From positions 18,029-82,028 of the forward strand of contig JAZQSX010000063.1 of NCBI GenBank assembly GCA_045630285.1: DNA of 64,000 nt, in the 5' to 3' direction. Of this stretch, positions 41,337-48,496 are shown one piece after another. Source of the stretch: RGIG3009 sp045630285 (GTDB taxonomy: Bacteria; Bacillota; Clostridia; Oscillospirales; Acutalibacteraceae). Made by a program: the position numbers and the translations under genes. The number at the start of each line of letters is the position of its first letter. Positions within the stretch are counted from its first letter, which is position 1. Under the pieces are notes generated by a model. It did not search any database, was not told the origin of the DNA, and saw nothing but the letters and a program-made list of their open reading frames with translations.

Positions 41337-41708
41337 ATGTTTAATGTTGTAGCATTGACTGCCGCTGCAGGCGGTGACGCCGGTGCCGGTGGCGGTATGG
41401 GCCTGATCGGTATGCTCGTTATGTGGGGTGCCATCATTGCGGTGATGTACTTCCTGATGATCCGTCCTCAGAAGAAAAAGCAGAAGGCTGAGCAGAAGAT
41501 GCGTGACAGCGTCCGTGTGGGCGACGAGATCACCACCATCGGCGGCATCTGCGGCCGTATCGTCAACATCAAAGAGGACTCTTTTATCATCGAGACCGGT
41601 GTTGATCGCAACAAGATGGTTATCAAAAAGTGGGCTATGCAGAGCTGTGATACCGTTCATGATGCCGAAGTGGACGATGACGATGACGACGATGATGACG
41701 ATATCTAA
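41337..41708 (+). CDS. yajC: preprotein translocase subunit YajC
   Basis: Small membrane protein associated with the SecDF translocase. ATG 41337 follows TGGAGGTG; the longer reading includes the promoter -10. One transmembrane helix (GLIGMLVMWGAIIAVMYFL) is followed by the conserved MIRPQKKKQKAEQKMRDSV and GDEITTIGGICGRIV. Length is 123 residues. It ends in an unusual run of about ten aspartates. secD and secF are not next to it here. Confidence 0.95.
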   Translation: MFNVVALTAAAGGDAGAGGGMGLIGMLVMWGAIIAVMYFLMIRPQKKKQKAEQKMRDSVRVGDEITTIGGICGRIVNIKEDSFIIETGVDRNKMVIKKWAMQSCDTVHDAEVDDDDDDDDDDI

Positions 41709-41786
41709 TTCGCTGTAACCGTACTATTTTCTTCTCCCGAAGCATACGCTGATGATGTGATCAGAAGCAGGGCGGAGGGAAAGCGT

Positions 41787-42185
41787 ATGAATGCACGCAG
41801 AGAAAATAGTTCAGCAGCGATGCGCATCGTGCGTCCGATCGTATGGGGGGGCGGCATCGGTGCGGTAGTTTGTTTCGTGTTGTTGCTTTTGTCGGCAACC
41901 GCAATGGCCTCGTTTCAGGTGCCTCAAGCCGCAGTGATTCCCGTGGCGGTGGCGATTCTGGCCATTGCCTCGTTGTGCGGCGGCTTTGTTGCGGCACGTG
42001 TTGCCCGTGAGCGCGGTTTGTTGTATGGTGCCGCTTGTGGCTTGCTGTTGTTCTTGATGACGGCGATTGCCGGCTTGGGAAGTGAGCAGACCACGCAAGG
42101 AGTGTTGCTGTTCTTAAAACTCGCGTTAGCGGTGGGCGGCGGCGCTGTCGGCGGTATTTTCGGCGTCAATATGAAACGTCGGTAA
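41787..42185 (+). CDS. TIGR04086 family membrane protein
   Basis: A 132-residue protein with about four hydrophobic helices (residues 20-42, 50-73, 77-98 and 104-126) starting from ATG 41787 after GGAGGGAA. Location after yajC is typical of TIGR04086 proteins in Clostridia, and the Gly/Ala-rich helices fit. In many Clostridia this gene is followed by the SCIFF peptide gene and its radical SAM enzyme; neither is here. Function is unknown. A strong terminator closes the unit. Confidence 0.75.
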   Translation: MNARRENSSAAMRIVRPIVWGGGIGAVVCFVLLLLSATAMASFQVPQAAVIPVAVAILAIASLCGGFVAARVARERGLLYGAACGLLLFLMTAIAGLGSEQTTQGVLLFLKLALAVGGGAVGGIFGVNMKRR

Positions 42186-42197
42186 CAAAAAGCAGAA

Positions 42198-42231
42198 CGG
42201 GGCGGAGCCATCCGCCCCGATTTTGGTTTTT
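42198..42231 (+). terminator. rho-independent terminator after the TIGR04086 gene
   Basis: A 9-bp GC stem, CGGGGCGGA (42198-42206) with TCCGCCCCG (42211-42219), a GCCA loop and T-rich ATTTTGGTTTTT. Confidence 0.85.
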
Positions 42232-42235
42232 GGTC

Positions 42236-42264
42236 GCATATCCGTGAAATGCAGTGCATACAAT
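42236..42264 (+). promoter_or_regulatory. candidate sigma-E promoter for the SpoIIM-family gene
   Basis: GCATATC at 42236-42242 and CATACAAT at 42257-42264 are spaced by 14 bases. CATACAAT is a perfect match to the Bacillus sigma-E -10, and the -35 and spacing also fit. The downstream gene starts at 42291. Confidence 0.7.
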
Positions 42265-42290
42265 GCAGTGTGTGAAACGGAGGAATGCGT

Positions 42291-42893
42291 ATGAGACGGA
42301 AAAGGACAAACCGTGTCGGACGTTTTTTAGCAGACAACCGACGGATCCTATGTTTTTTATTGTTGCCGATCGTGGGATGTATTTGCGGTATGCTGCTGTA
42401 TTCTACGGTGCGCTCCGCCTCGTGGTTGACCTTGTTCACGGTCGAACGGATAACACCGAAGTTTCCTGCCGCATTTTCCGCCCTGTTTGAATCATGTTTT
42501 CAGCCGATCGTGCTGTTGACGGCATTGTTTCTTGCGGGACTGTCGGCTTGCGGGGCACCGTTTGCTGTGATTATTCCCTTGTTTTGGGGTCTTGGCTTGG
42601 GTATGACGCAGGCCGGGTATTATGCCACCGGCTGGGGCGGTGTGCTGACGGTGTCGGCGGTGATACTGCCTCACGCTGTAATGGAGCTGGTGGCGATACT
42701 TATGGCAGCTTCGGAATCGCTGCGTATGTCGCTGCGGTTTACGGCGGTCGTGTTGCCCCGTACAGCGCATTGCGGCGGTTTGTGGCAGGAGTTCCGCTTA
42801 TACTGCATACGGTTTGCCGTGTTGCTGTTTTTGTTGTTTGGCGCAGGAGCACTGGACGTGATTTTGCGCTTGATATTTTCAAGTTTGCTCTAG
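42291..42893 (+). CDS. spoIIM: SpoIIM family (stage II sporulation protein M-like) membrane protein
   Basis: A 200-residue polytopic membrane protein from ATG 42291, spaced from GGAGG at 42279-42283. Hydrophobic segments lie near residues 19-40, 67-85, 90-125 (VIIPLFWGLGLGMTQAGYY) and 170-198. The IPLFWGLGLG block and the ILPHAVMELVAILMAASE segment, with its PH and E, match the SpoIIM/DUF95 family. SpoIIM works with SpoIID and SpoIIP in septal peptidoglycan removal during engulfment. The sigma-E-like promoter upstream supports a sporulation role. Confidence 0.82.
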   Translation: MRRKRTNRVGRFLADNRRILCFLLLPIVGCICGMLLYSTVRSASWLTLFTVERITPKFPAAFSALFESCFQPIVLLTALFLAGLSACGAPFAVIIPLFWGLGLGMTQAGYYATGWGGVLTVSAVILPHAVMELVAILMAASESLRMSLRFTAVVLPRTAHCGGLWQEFRLYCIRFAVLLFLLFGAGALDVILRLIFSSLL

Positions 42894-42920
42894 GATGTGC
42901 AAGAAAAAAGGAGTGGTACT

Positions 42921-43865
42921 ATGGCGGGATTGTTCGGTATGTTCGATCAAAGCAGACCGGGTCCCGGTGTGTCGAAAGACGAACCGCAGAAAAAAGCATT
43001 TTTCAAGTTTTTTGAAATATACGGCAGAAAGTTCTGGAAATTGGTCGTTGCCAATATGCTGTATGCTCTCGTGTCGCTGCCTATCGTGACGCAGGGCTTG
43101 GCACAGGCCGGCTTGACGTTCATTACCCGCAACTACGCCCGTGAAAAACACGCCTTTATCAAGACTGATTTCTTTGAAACGATCAAGAAGAACTGGAAGC
43201 AGGCGCTGCTCATTGGTATTCTGGAAATCGTGATCGGTGCCATTATGGCGTTTGCGATGTACTTCTATTGGGTGGGTGCGATGACGACCCCCGATTTTTC
43301 TTTCTTGTCACTCATACCGGTCTGTCTCTCGCTGTTTATGGTGATGATGTTTGTGTTTACACGGTACTATCTGTATCTGCAGATGATCACCTTCAAGATG
43401 TCGACGAGACAACTGATCCGCAACAGCATTCTGTTCGCTATGGCAGGTGTGAAGCAAAACATTTTGATCACACTGGTGTTGGTGGCGATTTACGCACTGC
43501 TGATCTTCTTGGTACTGTTCTATACGTGGATCGCTATTCCGATCCTAATTGCCATGTGGGTGTTTTTCCTGCCGGCATTCCGCTCGTTCCTCATTCAGTT
43601 TACCATTTTCCCGCTCGTGAAGCGTGCGATCATTGATCCGTATTACGAGGAGCATCCCGAGGCGGATATTGAAAAGCGTCGGGATCTGAATTTGGAGATC
43701 GATGAAGAAAAACTGGTGTCCGAGGAAAAGGAAGAGCCGGTATTTACCGACGTGGTTCGCGGTAAAGAGGAATCCGTCGTTCCCAAGCAGTATAGCGACA
43801 GTGAACTGCGGCGTGGACGCAAGCTGAAAAAGAGCGATGACGTCGACGATGATGATACGATCTAA
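42921..43865 (+). CDS. YesL family (DUF624) membrane protein
   Basis: A 314-residue protein from ATG 42921 after AAAGGAGTGG. The N-terminal FFKFFEIYGRKFWKLVVANML and LPIVTQGLAQAGLTFITRNYAREKHAF pattern is typical of DUF624 (YesL-like) membrane proteins, with about five to six helices up to residue 210. The C-terminus is a charged cytoplasmic tail with a KKSDDVDDDDT cluster. YesL proteins often sit in sugar utilisation operons but are also seen alone, as here. Function is not established. Confidence 0.82.
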   Translation: MAGLFGMFDQSRPGPGVSKDEPQKKAFFKFFEIYGRKFWKLVVANMLYALVSLPIVTQGLAQAGLTFITRNYAREKHAFIKTDFFETIKKNWKQALLIGILEIVIGAIMAFAMYFYWVGAMTTPDFSFLSLIPVCLSLFMVMMFVFTRYYLYLQMITFKMSTRQLIRNSILFAMAGVKQNILITLVLVAIYALLIFLVLFYTWIAIPILIAMWVFFLPAFRSFLIQFTIFPLVKRAIIDPYYEEHPEADIEKRRDLNLEIDEEKLVSEEKEEPVFTDVVRGKEESVVPKQYSDSELRRGRKLKKSDDVDDDDTI

Positions 43866-43867
43866 AT

Positions 43868-43901
43868 AAAAAATCCCTCGCCGAAAGGCGAGGGATTTTT
43901 T
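43868..43901. terminator. bidirectional terminator between the YesL-like gene and glnS
   Basis: AAAAAATCCCTCGCC (43868-43882) and GGCGAGGGATTTTTT (43887-43901) with a GAAA loop form a perfect 15-bp stem with A and T runs on either side. Confidence 0.95.
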
Positions 43902-43903
43902 GC

Positions 43904-45589
43904 TTATTTCTTGTTGAAACTGTCTTTCAGCGATACCGCACGGTTGAACACCGGATGCTCTGTAGTGCTGTCAACGTTGTCGATACAGAAATAACCGAGA
44001 CGCAGGAACTGGAACGAGGTGGGAGCCTCTGCGGGTAAAACAGCGGCTTCAACCTTACACTCGGCCAGCGTTTCCAGTGAAGCCTCGTTCAGGCATTCGA
44101 GGAAGCTCTTGTCGCCGCCTTCGGGCTCGGCATCCGCAAACAGCGAGCTGTACAAACGCACCTCGGCGTTTTTGGCGGTAGCCGCATCGACCCAATGGAT
44201 GGTGCCACGAACCTTTCTGCCGTCGGGGGTGTTGCCGCCACGGGTTTCGGGATCGTAGGTTGCCAAAATCTCAATAACGTTGCCGTTTTCATCCTTGACA
44301 CAGCCGGTGCAACGTACCACGTAGGCGGATTTCAACCGCACCTCGTTGCCGGGGAAAAGACGGAAGTAGCCCTTGACGGGTTCTTCCATAAAGTCATCCT
44401 GCTCAACCCACAGCGAACGGGAGAAGGATACGGGATGCGTACCACGCTCGGGGTAGGAGGGATGATTCTCCATGGCGAAGGTCTCACTTTCGCCTTCGGG
44501 ATAGTTGGTAATGGTGAGCTTGACGGGACGCAATACCGCCATGGCACGGGTGGCGTTCTCGTTCAAATCTTCACGCAGGCAGTGCTCAAGCAGCGCAACC
44601 TCTACCGTGCTGGGCACCTTGGCGACGCCGACACGCTCGATAAAGTTTCTCACCGAGGCAGGGGTGTAGCCACGGCGACGCAGGCCACGCAGGGTAGGCA
44701 TACGGGGATCGTCCCAACCGGACACGAAGCCTTCTTCGACCAGCTGACGCAGCTTGCGTTTGGACATCACGGTGTAGTTGATGTTCAGACGGGCAAATTC
44801 GATCTGACGAGGTTTGCCGGGAAGATCGGCGTTTTCGACCACCCAATTATACAGCGGGCGGTGGTCTTCAAACTCGAGTGAGCAGAGGGAATGGGTGATA
44901 CCCTCAATCGCATCCTCCAGCGGGTGAGCAAAATCGTACATCGGATAGATGCACCAGCGGTTGCCCTGACGGTGATGAGGTGCGTGGTTGATGCGGTAAA
45001 TAACGGGGTCACGCATATTGAAGTTGCCGCTGGCAAGATCGATCTTGGCACGCAAGGTCATCGCACCGTCATCAAACTCACCGGCACGCATCCGTGCGAA
45101 CAGATCCAGGCTTTCCTCGATGGGACGGTCACGGTAAGGGCTGACAGCGGGGTGAGTGAGGTCACCACGGTTGGCACGCATCTCATCAGGCGAGAGTTCG
45201 CACACGTAAGCCAATCCCTTTTTGATCAATGAGACAGCAATGTCGTACATCGTCTCGAAATAATCGGAGGCGAAGAAGAAACGGTCGTCCCAATCGTAGC
45301 CCAGCCAGTGAATGTCTTCCTGAATGGCGTCGACGTATTCCTCGTCTTCCTTGGTGGGGTTGGTATCGTCCATACGGAGGTTGCAGATGCCGCCGTATTT
45401 TACCGCCGTGCCAAAGTCGATGCAGATCGCCTTTGCGTGGCCGATATGCAAGTAGCCGTTCGGCTCGGGCGGAAAACGGGTGTGCACCTGCTGACCATAG
45501 CAGCGGCCATTTTCCTTCAATTCTTCATCAATGATATCGTGGATAAAGTTACCGCCCATTTCGGTAGCGGTGATGCGTTCTTCAGACAT
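43904..45589 (-). CDS. glnS: glutaminyl-tRNA synthetase
   Basis: Class I synthetase that charges tRNA-Gln directly. HIGH-type motif PEPNGYLHIGHAKAICID near residue 40, MDDTNPTKEDEEYVD after it, and KMSKS-like VMSKRKL near 270. The C-terminal anticodon-binding beta barrels are present. Length is 561 residues, normal. Direct GlnRS is far from universal in Firmicutes, many of which use GluRS plus GatCAB. It is 12 bases downstream of gltX, so both are in one operon. SD GAGGAT precedes the ATG. Confidence 0.96.
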   Translation of the reverse strand: MSEERITATEMGGNFIHDIIDEELKENGRCYGQQVHTRFPPEPNGYLHIGHAKAICIDFGTAVKYGGICNLRMDDTNPTKEDEEYVDAIQEDIHWLGYDWDDRFFFASDYFETMYDIAVSLIKKGLAYVCELSPDEMRANRGDLTHPAVSPYRDRPIEESLDLFARMRAGEFDDGAMTLRAKIDLASGNFNMRDPVIYRINHAPHHRQGNRWCIYPMYDFAHPLEDAIEGITHSLCSLEFEDHRPLYNWVVENADLPGKPRQIEFARLNINYTVMSKRKLRQLVEEGFVSGWDDPRMPTLRGLRRRGYTPASVRNFIERVGVAKVPSTVEVALLEHCLREDLNENATRAMAVLRPVKLTITNYPEGESETFAMENHPSYPERGTHPVSFSRSLWVEQDDFMEEPVKGYFRLFPGNEVRLKSAYVVRCTGCVKDENGNVIEILATYDPETRGGNTPDGRKVRGTIHWVDAATAKNAEVRLYSSLFADAEPEGGDKSFLECLNEASLETLAECKVEAAVLPAEAPTSFQFLRLGYFCIDNVDSTTEHPVFNRAVSLKDSFNKK

Positions 45590-45601
45590 ACATAATCCTC
45601 C

Positions 45602-47248
45602 TCAGAGTGTTGCCATGGCGGCGTTCAGTCGGGCAACGATTTCATCCTTGCCGAGCAAGCTCATAATACCGCACAGGTCAGGCGTATTGCGGCGACCGGT
45701 GACTGCAACACGAATGACGGTGCTGACGTCGCCGGCGTGCCCCTTATAAGCATCTGGCTGTTTTTTATACTCCTTGATTTCGGGGCAGAAATCAAGCGAG
45801 GGACAAAGTGCTTTGATCGTGTCGAACCACGCTTGCTTATCCTGCGCCGGATCATACACCGCCGGGTAGGCGGCAAGAATGGCACGAATATCCTCGGCGG
45901 CTAACTGCTCTGGCCACGGATATTCCGTTGGGCGTTCAAAGAAGTAGGCAGTGTAATCCGGCACCTCACTCCAGCGGGACAGATCCTTTCGAGGTTTGGG
46001 ACCGCCACGGTCGATAGCGAAAATGCCACGGGTGAACTCCGGATCAGCGGTCAGCTTCTCATAGAACGACGGATCCTGCTCCTTGGCCCAAGCAAGCACG
46101 GCTTCGGTGACGGTATCGGCATCCATCGTTGCAATGACGTTTTTGCTGACGTCATTGAGCTTGTCCAGATCAAACAAAGCGCCGGAAACGCTCATTTTCT
46201 TGAGGTTGAAGGGGAAAGCACTGCGAGGCACACCCGGATTGCGGCGACGCCATTCCTCATAGTCGCTGTTGGCGATCGTGAGCAGGTATTCCTGAACGCT
46301 GTCGGCCGGATAGCCCTGCTCCGCATAGAAGTGTACTGCAGCCTCGGGGTCCTTACGCTTGGACAGCTTGCGCTTGCCGCCGTTGTCCTCCTTCATAATG
46401 GGGCTGACGTGTGCAAATTTCGGGGGTTTGAAGCCCAACACACGGAACAGCTGCAAATGGATCGGCACCGAAGCGATCCATTCATCACCACGGATGACGT
46501 GGGTGGTGTGCATCAAATGATCGTCCACCGCATGCGCAAAGTGATAGGTGGGAATACCGTCGGATTTGAGCAGCACGATGTCCTGATCGTTTTCGGGCAT
46601 CTCAATGGTGCCTTTGATTACGTCGTCGAACTTGATGCGGCGGGATTCATCACCCGGAGAGCGCAGACGTAGCACGTACGGTTGACCGGCGCGCACCTTT
46701 TCGATCGCCTGCTCGGGCGTCAGCGCACGGCAGGAGGCGTATTCGCCGTAATATCCGGTGCGCAGCTTCTTTTCCTCCTGCACGGCACGGGTCGCATCCA
46801 GCTCTTCGGGAGTGCAGAAGCAGGGATACGCCAATCCTTGCAGCAACAACGACTTGGCAAATACGTGATACAGCGCCGCACGATCGCTTTGACGGTACGG
46901 GCCGTAGCTGCCGGTTTCCTTGCCCGGCGCTTCGTAACCCTCGTCGATCACCAAGCCGTATTGGCGCAGGCCGGCGAGAATATCCGCCGCACCGCCGTCC
47001 ACCTCACGCTTTTTATCGGTATCCTCCAAACGGAAGAAAAACACGCCGCCCGACGCTCTGGCGGTCAAAAAGTTGACCGTAGCGGTAAACAATACACCGA
47101 GGTGAAGATAGCCGGTGGGGGAGGGAGCGATACGCACCACGCGGGCGCCTTCCGGCAAATCACGTGGGGGATAGCGCATCTCACACTCTTCCGCCGTTTC
47201 GGTCACATCGGGAAACAACAGATCAGCAAGCTCTTGCAGGGCACTCAT
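45602..47248 (-). CDS. gltX: glutamyl-tRNA synthetase, divergent type
   Basis: Class I synthetase for Glu. HIGH-type motif IAPSPTGYLHLGVLFTATVN near residue 45 and KMSKS-type KLSKRKDPEAAVHFYAEQGY near 305. It is longer than the usual 480-500 residues, with an N-terminal lead (SALQELADLLFPDV) and sequence insertions, a form seen in some Clostridia that carry GlnRS. Since a true GlnRS is present next door, this is expected to be the GluRS. AGGAGG precedes ATG 47248. Promoter at 47288-47316. Confidence 0.9.
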   Translation of the reverse strand: MSALQELADLLFPDVTETAEECEMRYPPRDLPEGARVVRIAPSPTGYLHLGVLFTATVNFLTARASGGVFFFRLEDTDKKREVDGGAADILAGLRQYGLVIDEGYEAPGKETGSYGPYRQSDRAALYHVFAKSLLLQGLAYPCFCTPEELDATRAVQEEKKLRTGYYGEYASCRALTPEQAIEKVRAGQPYVLRLRSPGDESRRIKFDDVIKGTIEMPENDQDIVLLKSDGIPTYHFAHAVDDHLMHTTHVIRGDEWIASVPIHLQLFRVLGFKPPKFAHVSPIMKEDNGGKRKLSKRKDPEAAVHFYAEQGYPADSVQEYLLTIANSDYEEWRRRNPGVPRSAFPFNLKKMSVSGALFDLDKLNDVSKNVIATMDADTVTEAVLAWAKEQDPSFYEKLTADPEFTRGIFAIDRGGPKPRKDLSRWSEVPDYTAYFFERPTEYPWPEQLAAEDIRAILAAYPAVYDPAQDKQAWFDTIKALCPSLDFCPEIKEYKKQPDAYKGHAGDVSTVIRVAVTGRRNTPDLCGIMSLLGKDEIVARLNAAMATL

Positions 47249-47287
47249 AAGGGGCCTCCTTGATTAAAGAAATACATATATACTGAT

Positions 47288-47316
47288 ATATTACAATTTT
47301 TGGTTGAAAAAGTCAA
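47288..47316 (-). promoter_or_regulatory. sigma-A promoter for gltX-glnS
   Basis: On the minus strand, TTGACT (complement of 47311-47316), a 17-base spacer and TAATAT (complement of 47288-47293). It overlaps the divergent trpS promoter. Confidence 0.65.
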
Positions 47317-47333
47317 TGCAAGTGTGGTATGAT
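47304..47333 (+). promoter_or_regulatory. sigma-A promoter for trpS
   Basis: TTGAAA at 47304-47309, an 18-base spacer and TATGAT at 47328-47333, 35 bases before ATG 47368. No T-box leader is present in the short leader. Confidence 0.6.
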
Positions 47334-47367
47334 AAGAAAAAGATTTTGTATTAAGGATGATTTTTTC

Positions 47368-48390
47368 ATGGAAGAAATGACTAAACCCGTCGAAATCGAA
47401 CGCCTGCCTCGTGCGCTCAGCTGTATTCAGCCTACCGGCACCCCCACGCTTGGCAACTATTTGGGTGCGCTGCGTAACTGGGTAGCGATGCAGGATTCGT
47501 TTGAATGTTTTTTTGCCGTGGCGGATCTGCACGCTATTACGGTGCGTCAGGAGCCTGCCAAATTGCGTCAACAGACCCGTGAGATGTTTGCGCTGCTGCT
47601 TGCGATCGGCCTGGATCCCAACAAGTCGTTGCTGTTCGTGCAATCCCATGTTCCGGAGCACGCACAAATGGCGTGGCTCTTGTCCTGCCATACGCAGTTT
47701 GGTGAGCTGTCCCGCATGACGCAGTTCAAGGACAAATCGGCAAAGCACGCCGATAATATTAACGCCGGCTTGTTTACGTATCCTGCGCTCATGGCGGCAG
47801 ATATTCTGCTGTATCAGCCGCAGTACGTGCCGGTTGGTGAGGACCAGAAGCAGCACTGTGAGCTTACTCGTGACTTGGCGCAGCGCTTCAATAATCTGTA
47901 TGCGAACACCTTCACGGTGCCGGAGCCGTACATTATGAAAACGGGCGCTCGTGTACGTTCTTTACAAGAGCCGCTGAAGAAAATGTCGAAGTCGGACGAG
48001 AATCAAAATGCGTTTATCTCGCTGAAGGACGATACCGACACCATTCTTCGCAAGTTCCGCCGAGCGGTGACTGACAGCGAGGCCAAGGTGCGGTATGCAC
48101 CGGGCAAGGACGGCATCAACAATCTGATGGAGATCTATTCCGCCGTGACGGGCAAGGATATGGAGGCCATTGAGCAGGAGTTTGACGGCCGTGGCTACGG
48201 TGATTTCAAGACGGCGGTCGGCGAGGCGGTTGCCGCAGAGCTTGCCCCGATTCAGGCACGGTTTGCCGAGCTGATGAAGGATAAGGCGCAGTTGGATGCA
48301 CTGATGAAGCAAGGCGCAGAAAATGCGTCGCACGTTGCCGGCCGCACGCTCGGCAAGGCGATGAAGAAGCTGGGCTTCGTGCAGCTGTAA
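47368..48390 (+). CDS. trpS: tryptophanyl-tRNA synthetase
   Basis: Class I synthetase for Trp. ATG 47368 is selected by the AAGGA site at 47353-47357; upstream ATG 47329 overlaps the promoter. HIGH-type motif PTGTPTLGNYLGALRNW near residue 25 and KMSKS in LKKMSKSDEN near 205. VGEDQKQHCELTRDLAQRFN is the substrate-binding segment. Length is 340 residues. Divergent from gltX. Confidence 0.96.
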   Translation: MEEMTKPVEIERLPRALSCIQPTGTPTLGNYLGALRNWVAMQDSFECFFAVADLHAITVRQEPAKLRQQTREMFALLLAIGLDPNKSLLFVQSHVPEHAQMAWLLSCHTQFGELSRMTQFKDKSAKHADNINAGLFTYPALMAADILLYQPQYVPVGEDQKQHCELTRDLAQRFNNLYANTFTVPEPYIMKTGARVRSLQEPLKKMSKSDENQNAFISLKDDTDTILRKFRRAVTDSEAKVRYAPGKDGINNLMEIYSAVTGKDMEAIEQEFDGRGYGDFKTAVGEAVAAELAPIQARFAELMKDKAQLDALMKQGAENASHVAGRTLGKAMKKLGFVQL

Positions 48391-48404
48391 TCTTATAAGA
48401 TGAC

Positions 48405-48437
48405 AAAAAGGCGGACACTGCGGTGTCCGCCTTTTTT
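48405..48437 (+). terminator. rho-independent terminator after trpS
   Basis: AAAAAGGCGGACAC (48405-48418) pairs with GTGTCCGCCTTTTT (48423-48436) around a TGCG loop, with a six-T tract at 48432-48437. Confidence 0.93.
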
Positions 48438-48469
48438 GTCTACTATTCGGTAAAGTCAATGATTATATG

Positions 48470-48496
48470 AAAAAAGCACCGTGAAAACGGTGCTTT
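48470..48496 (-). terminator. rho-independent terminator after recG (minus strand)
   Basis: AAAGCACCGT (48473-48482) and ACGGTGCTTT (48487-48496) form a 10-bp stem with GAAA loop; on the minus strand it is followed by T residues. It overlaps the recG stop codon. Confidence 0.75.

Noticed and set aside
47249..47367. Possible T-box leaders for gltX or trpS
   Set aside because: Leaders are under 60 bases in each direction and hold no specifier stem or T-box sequence.
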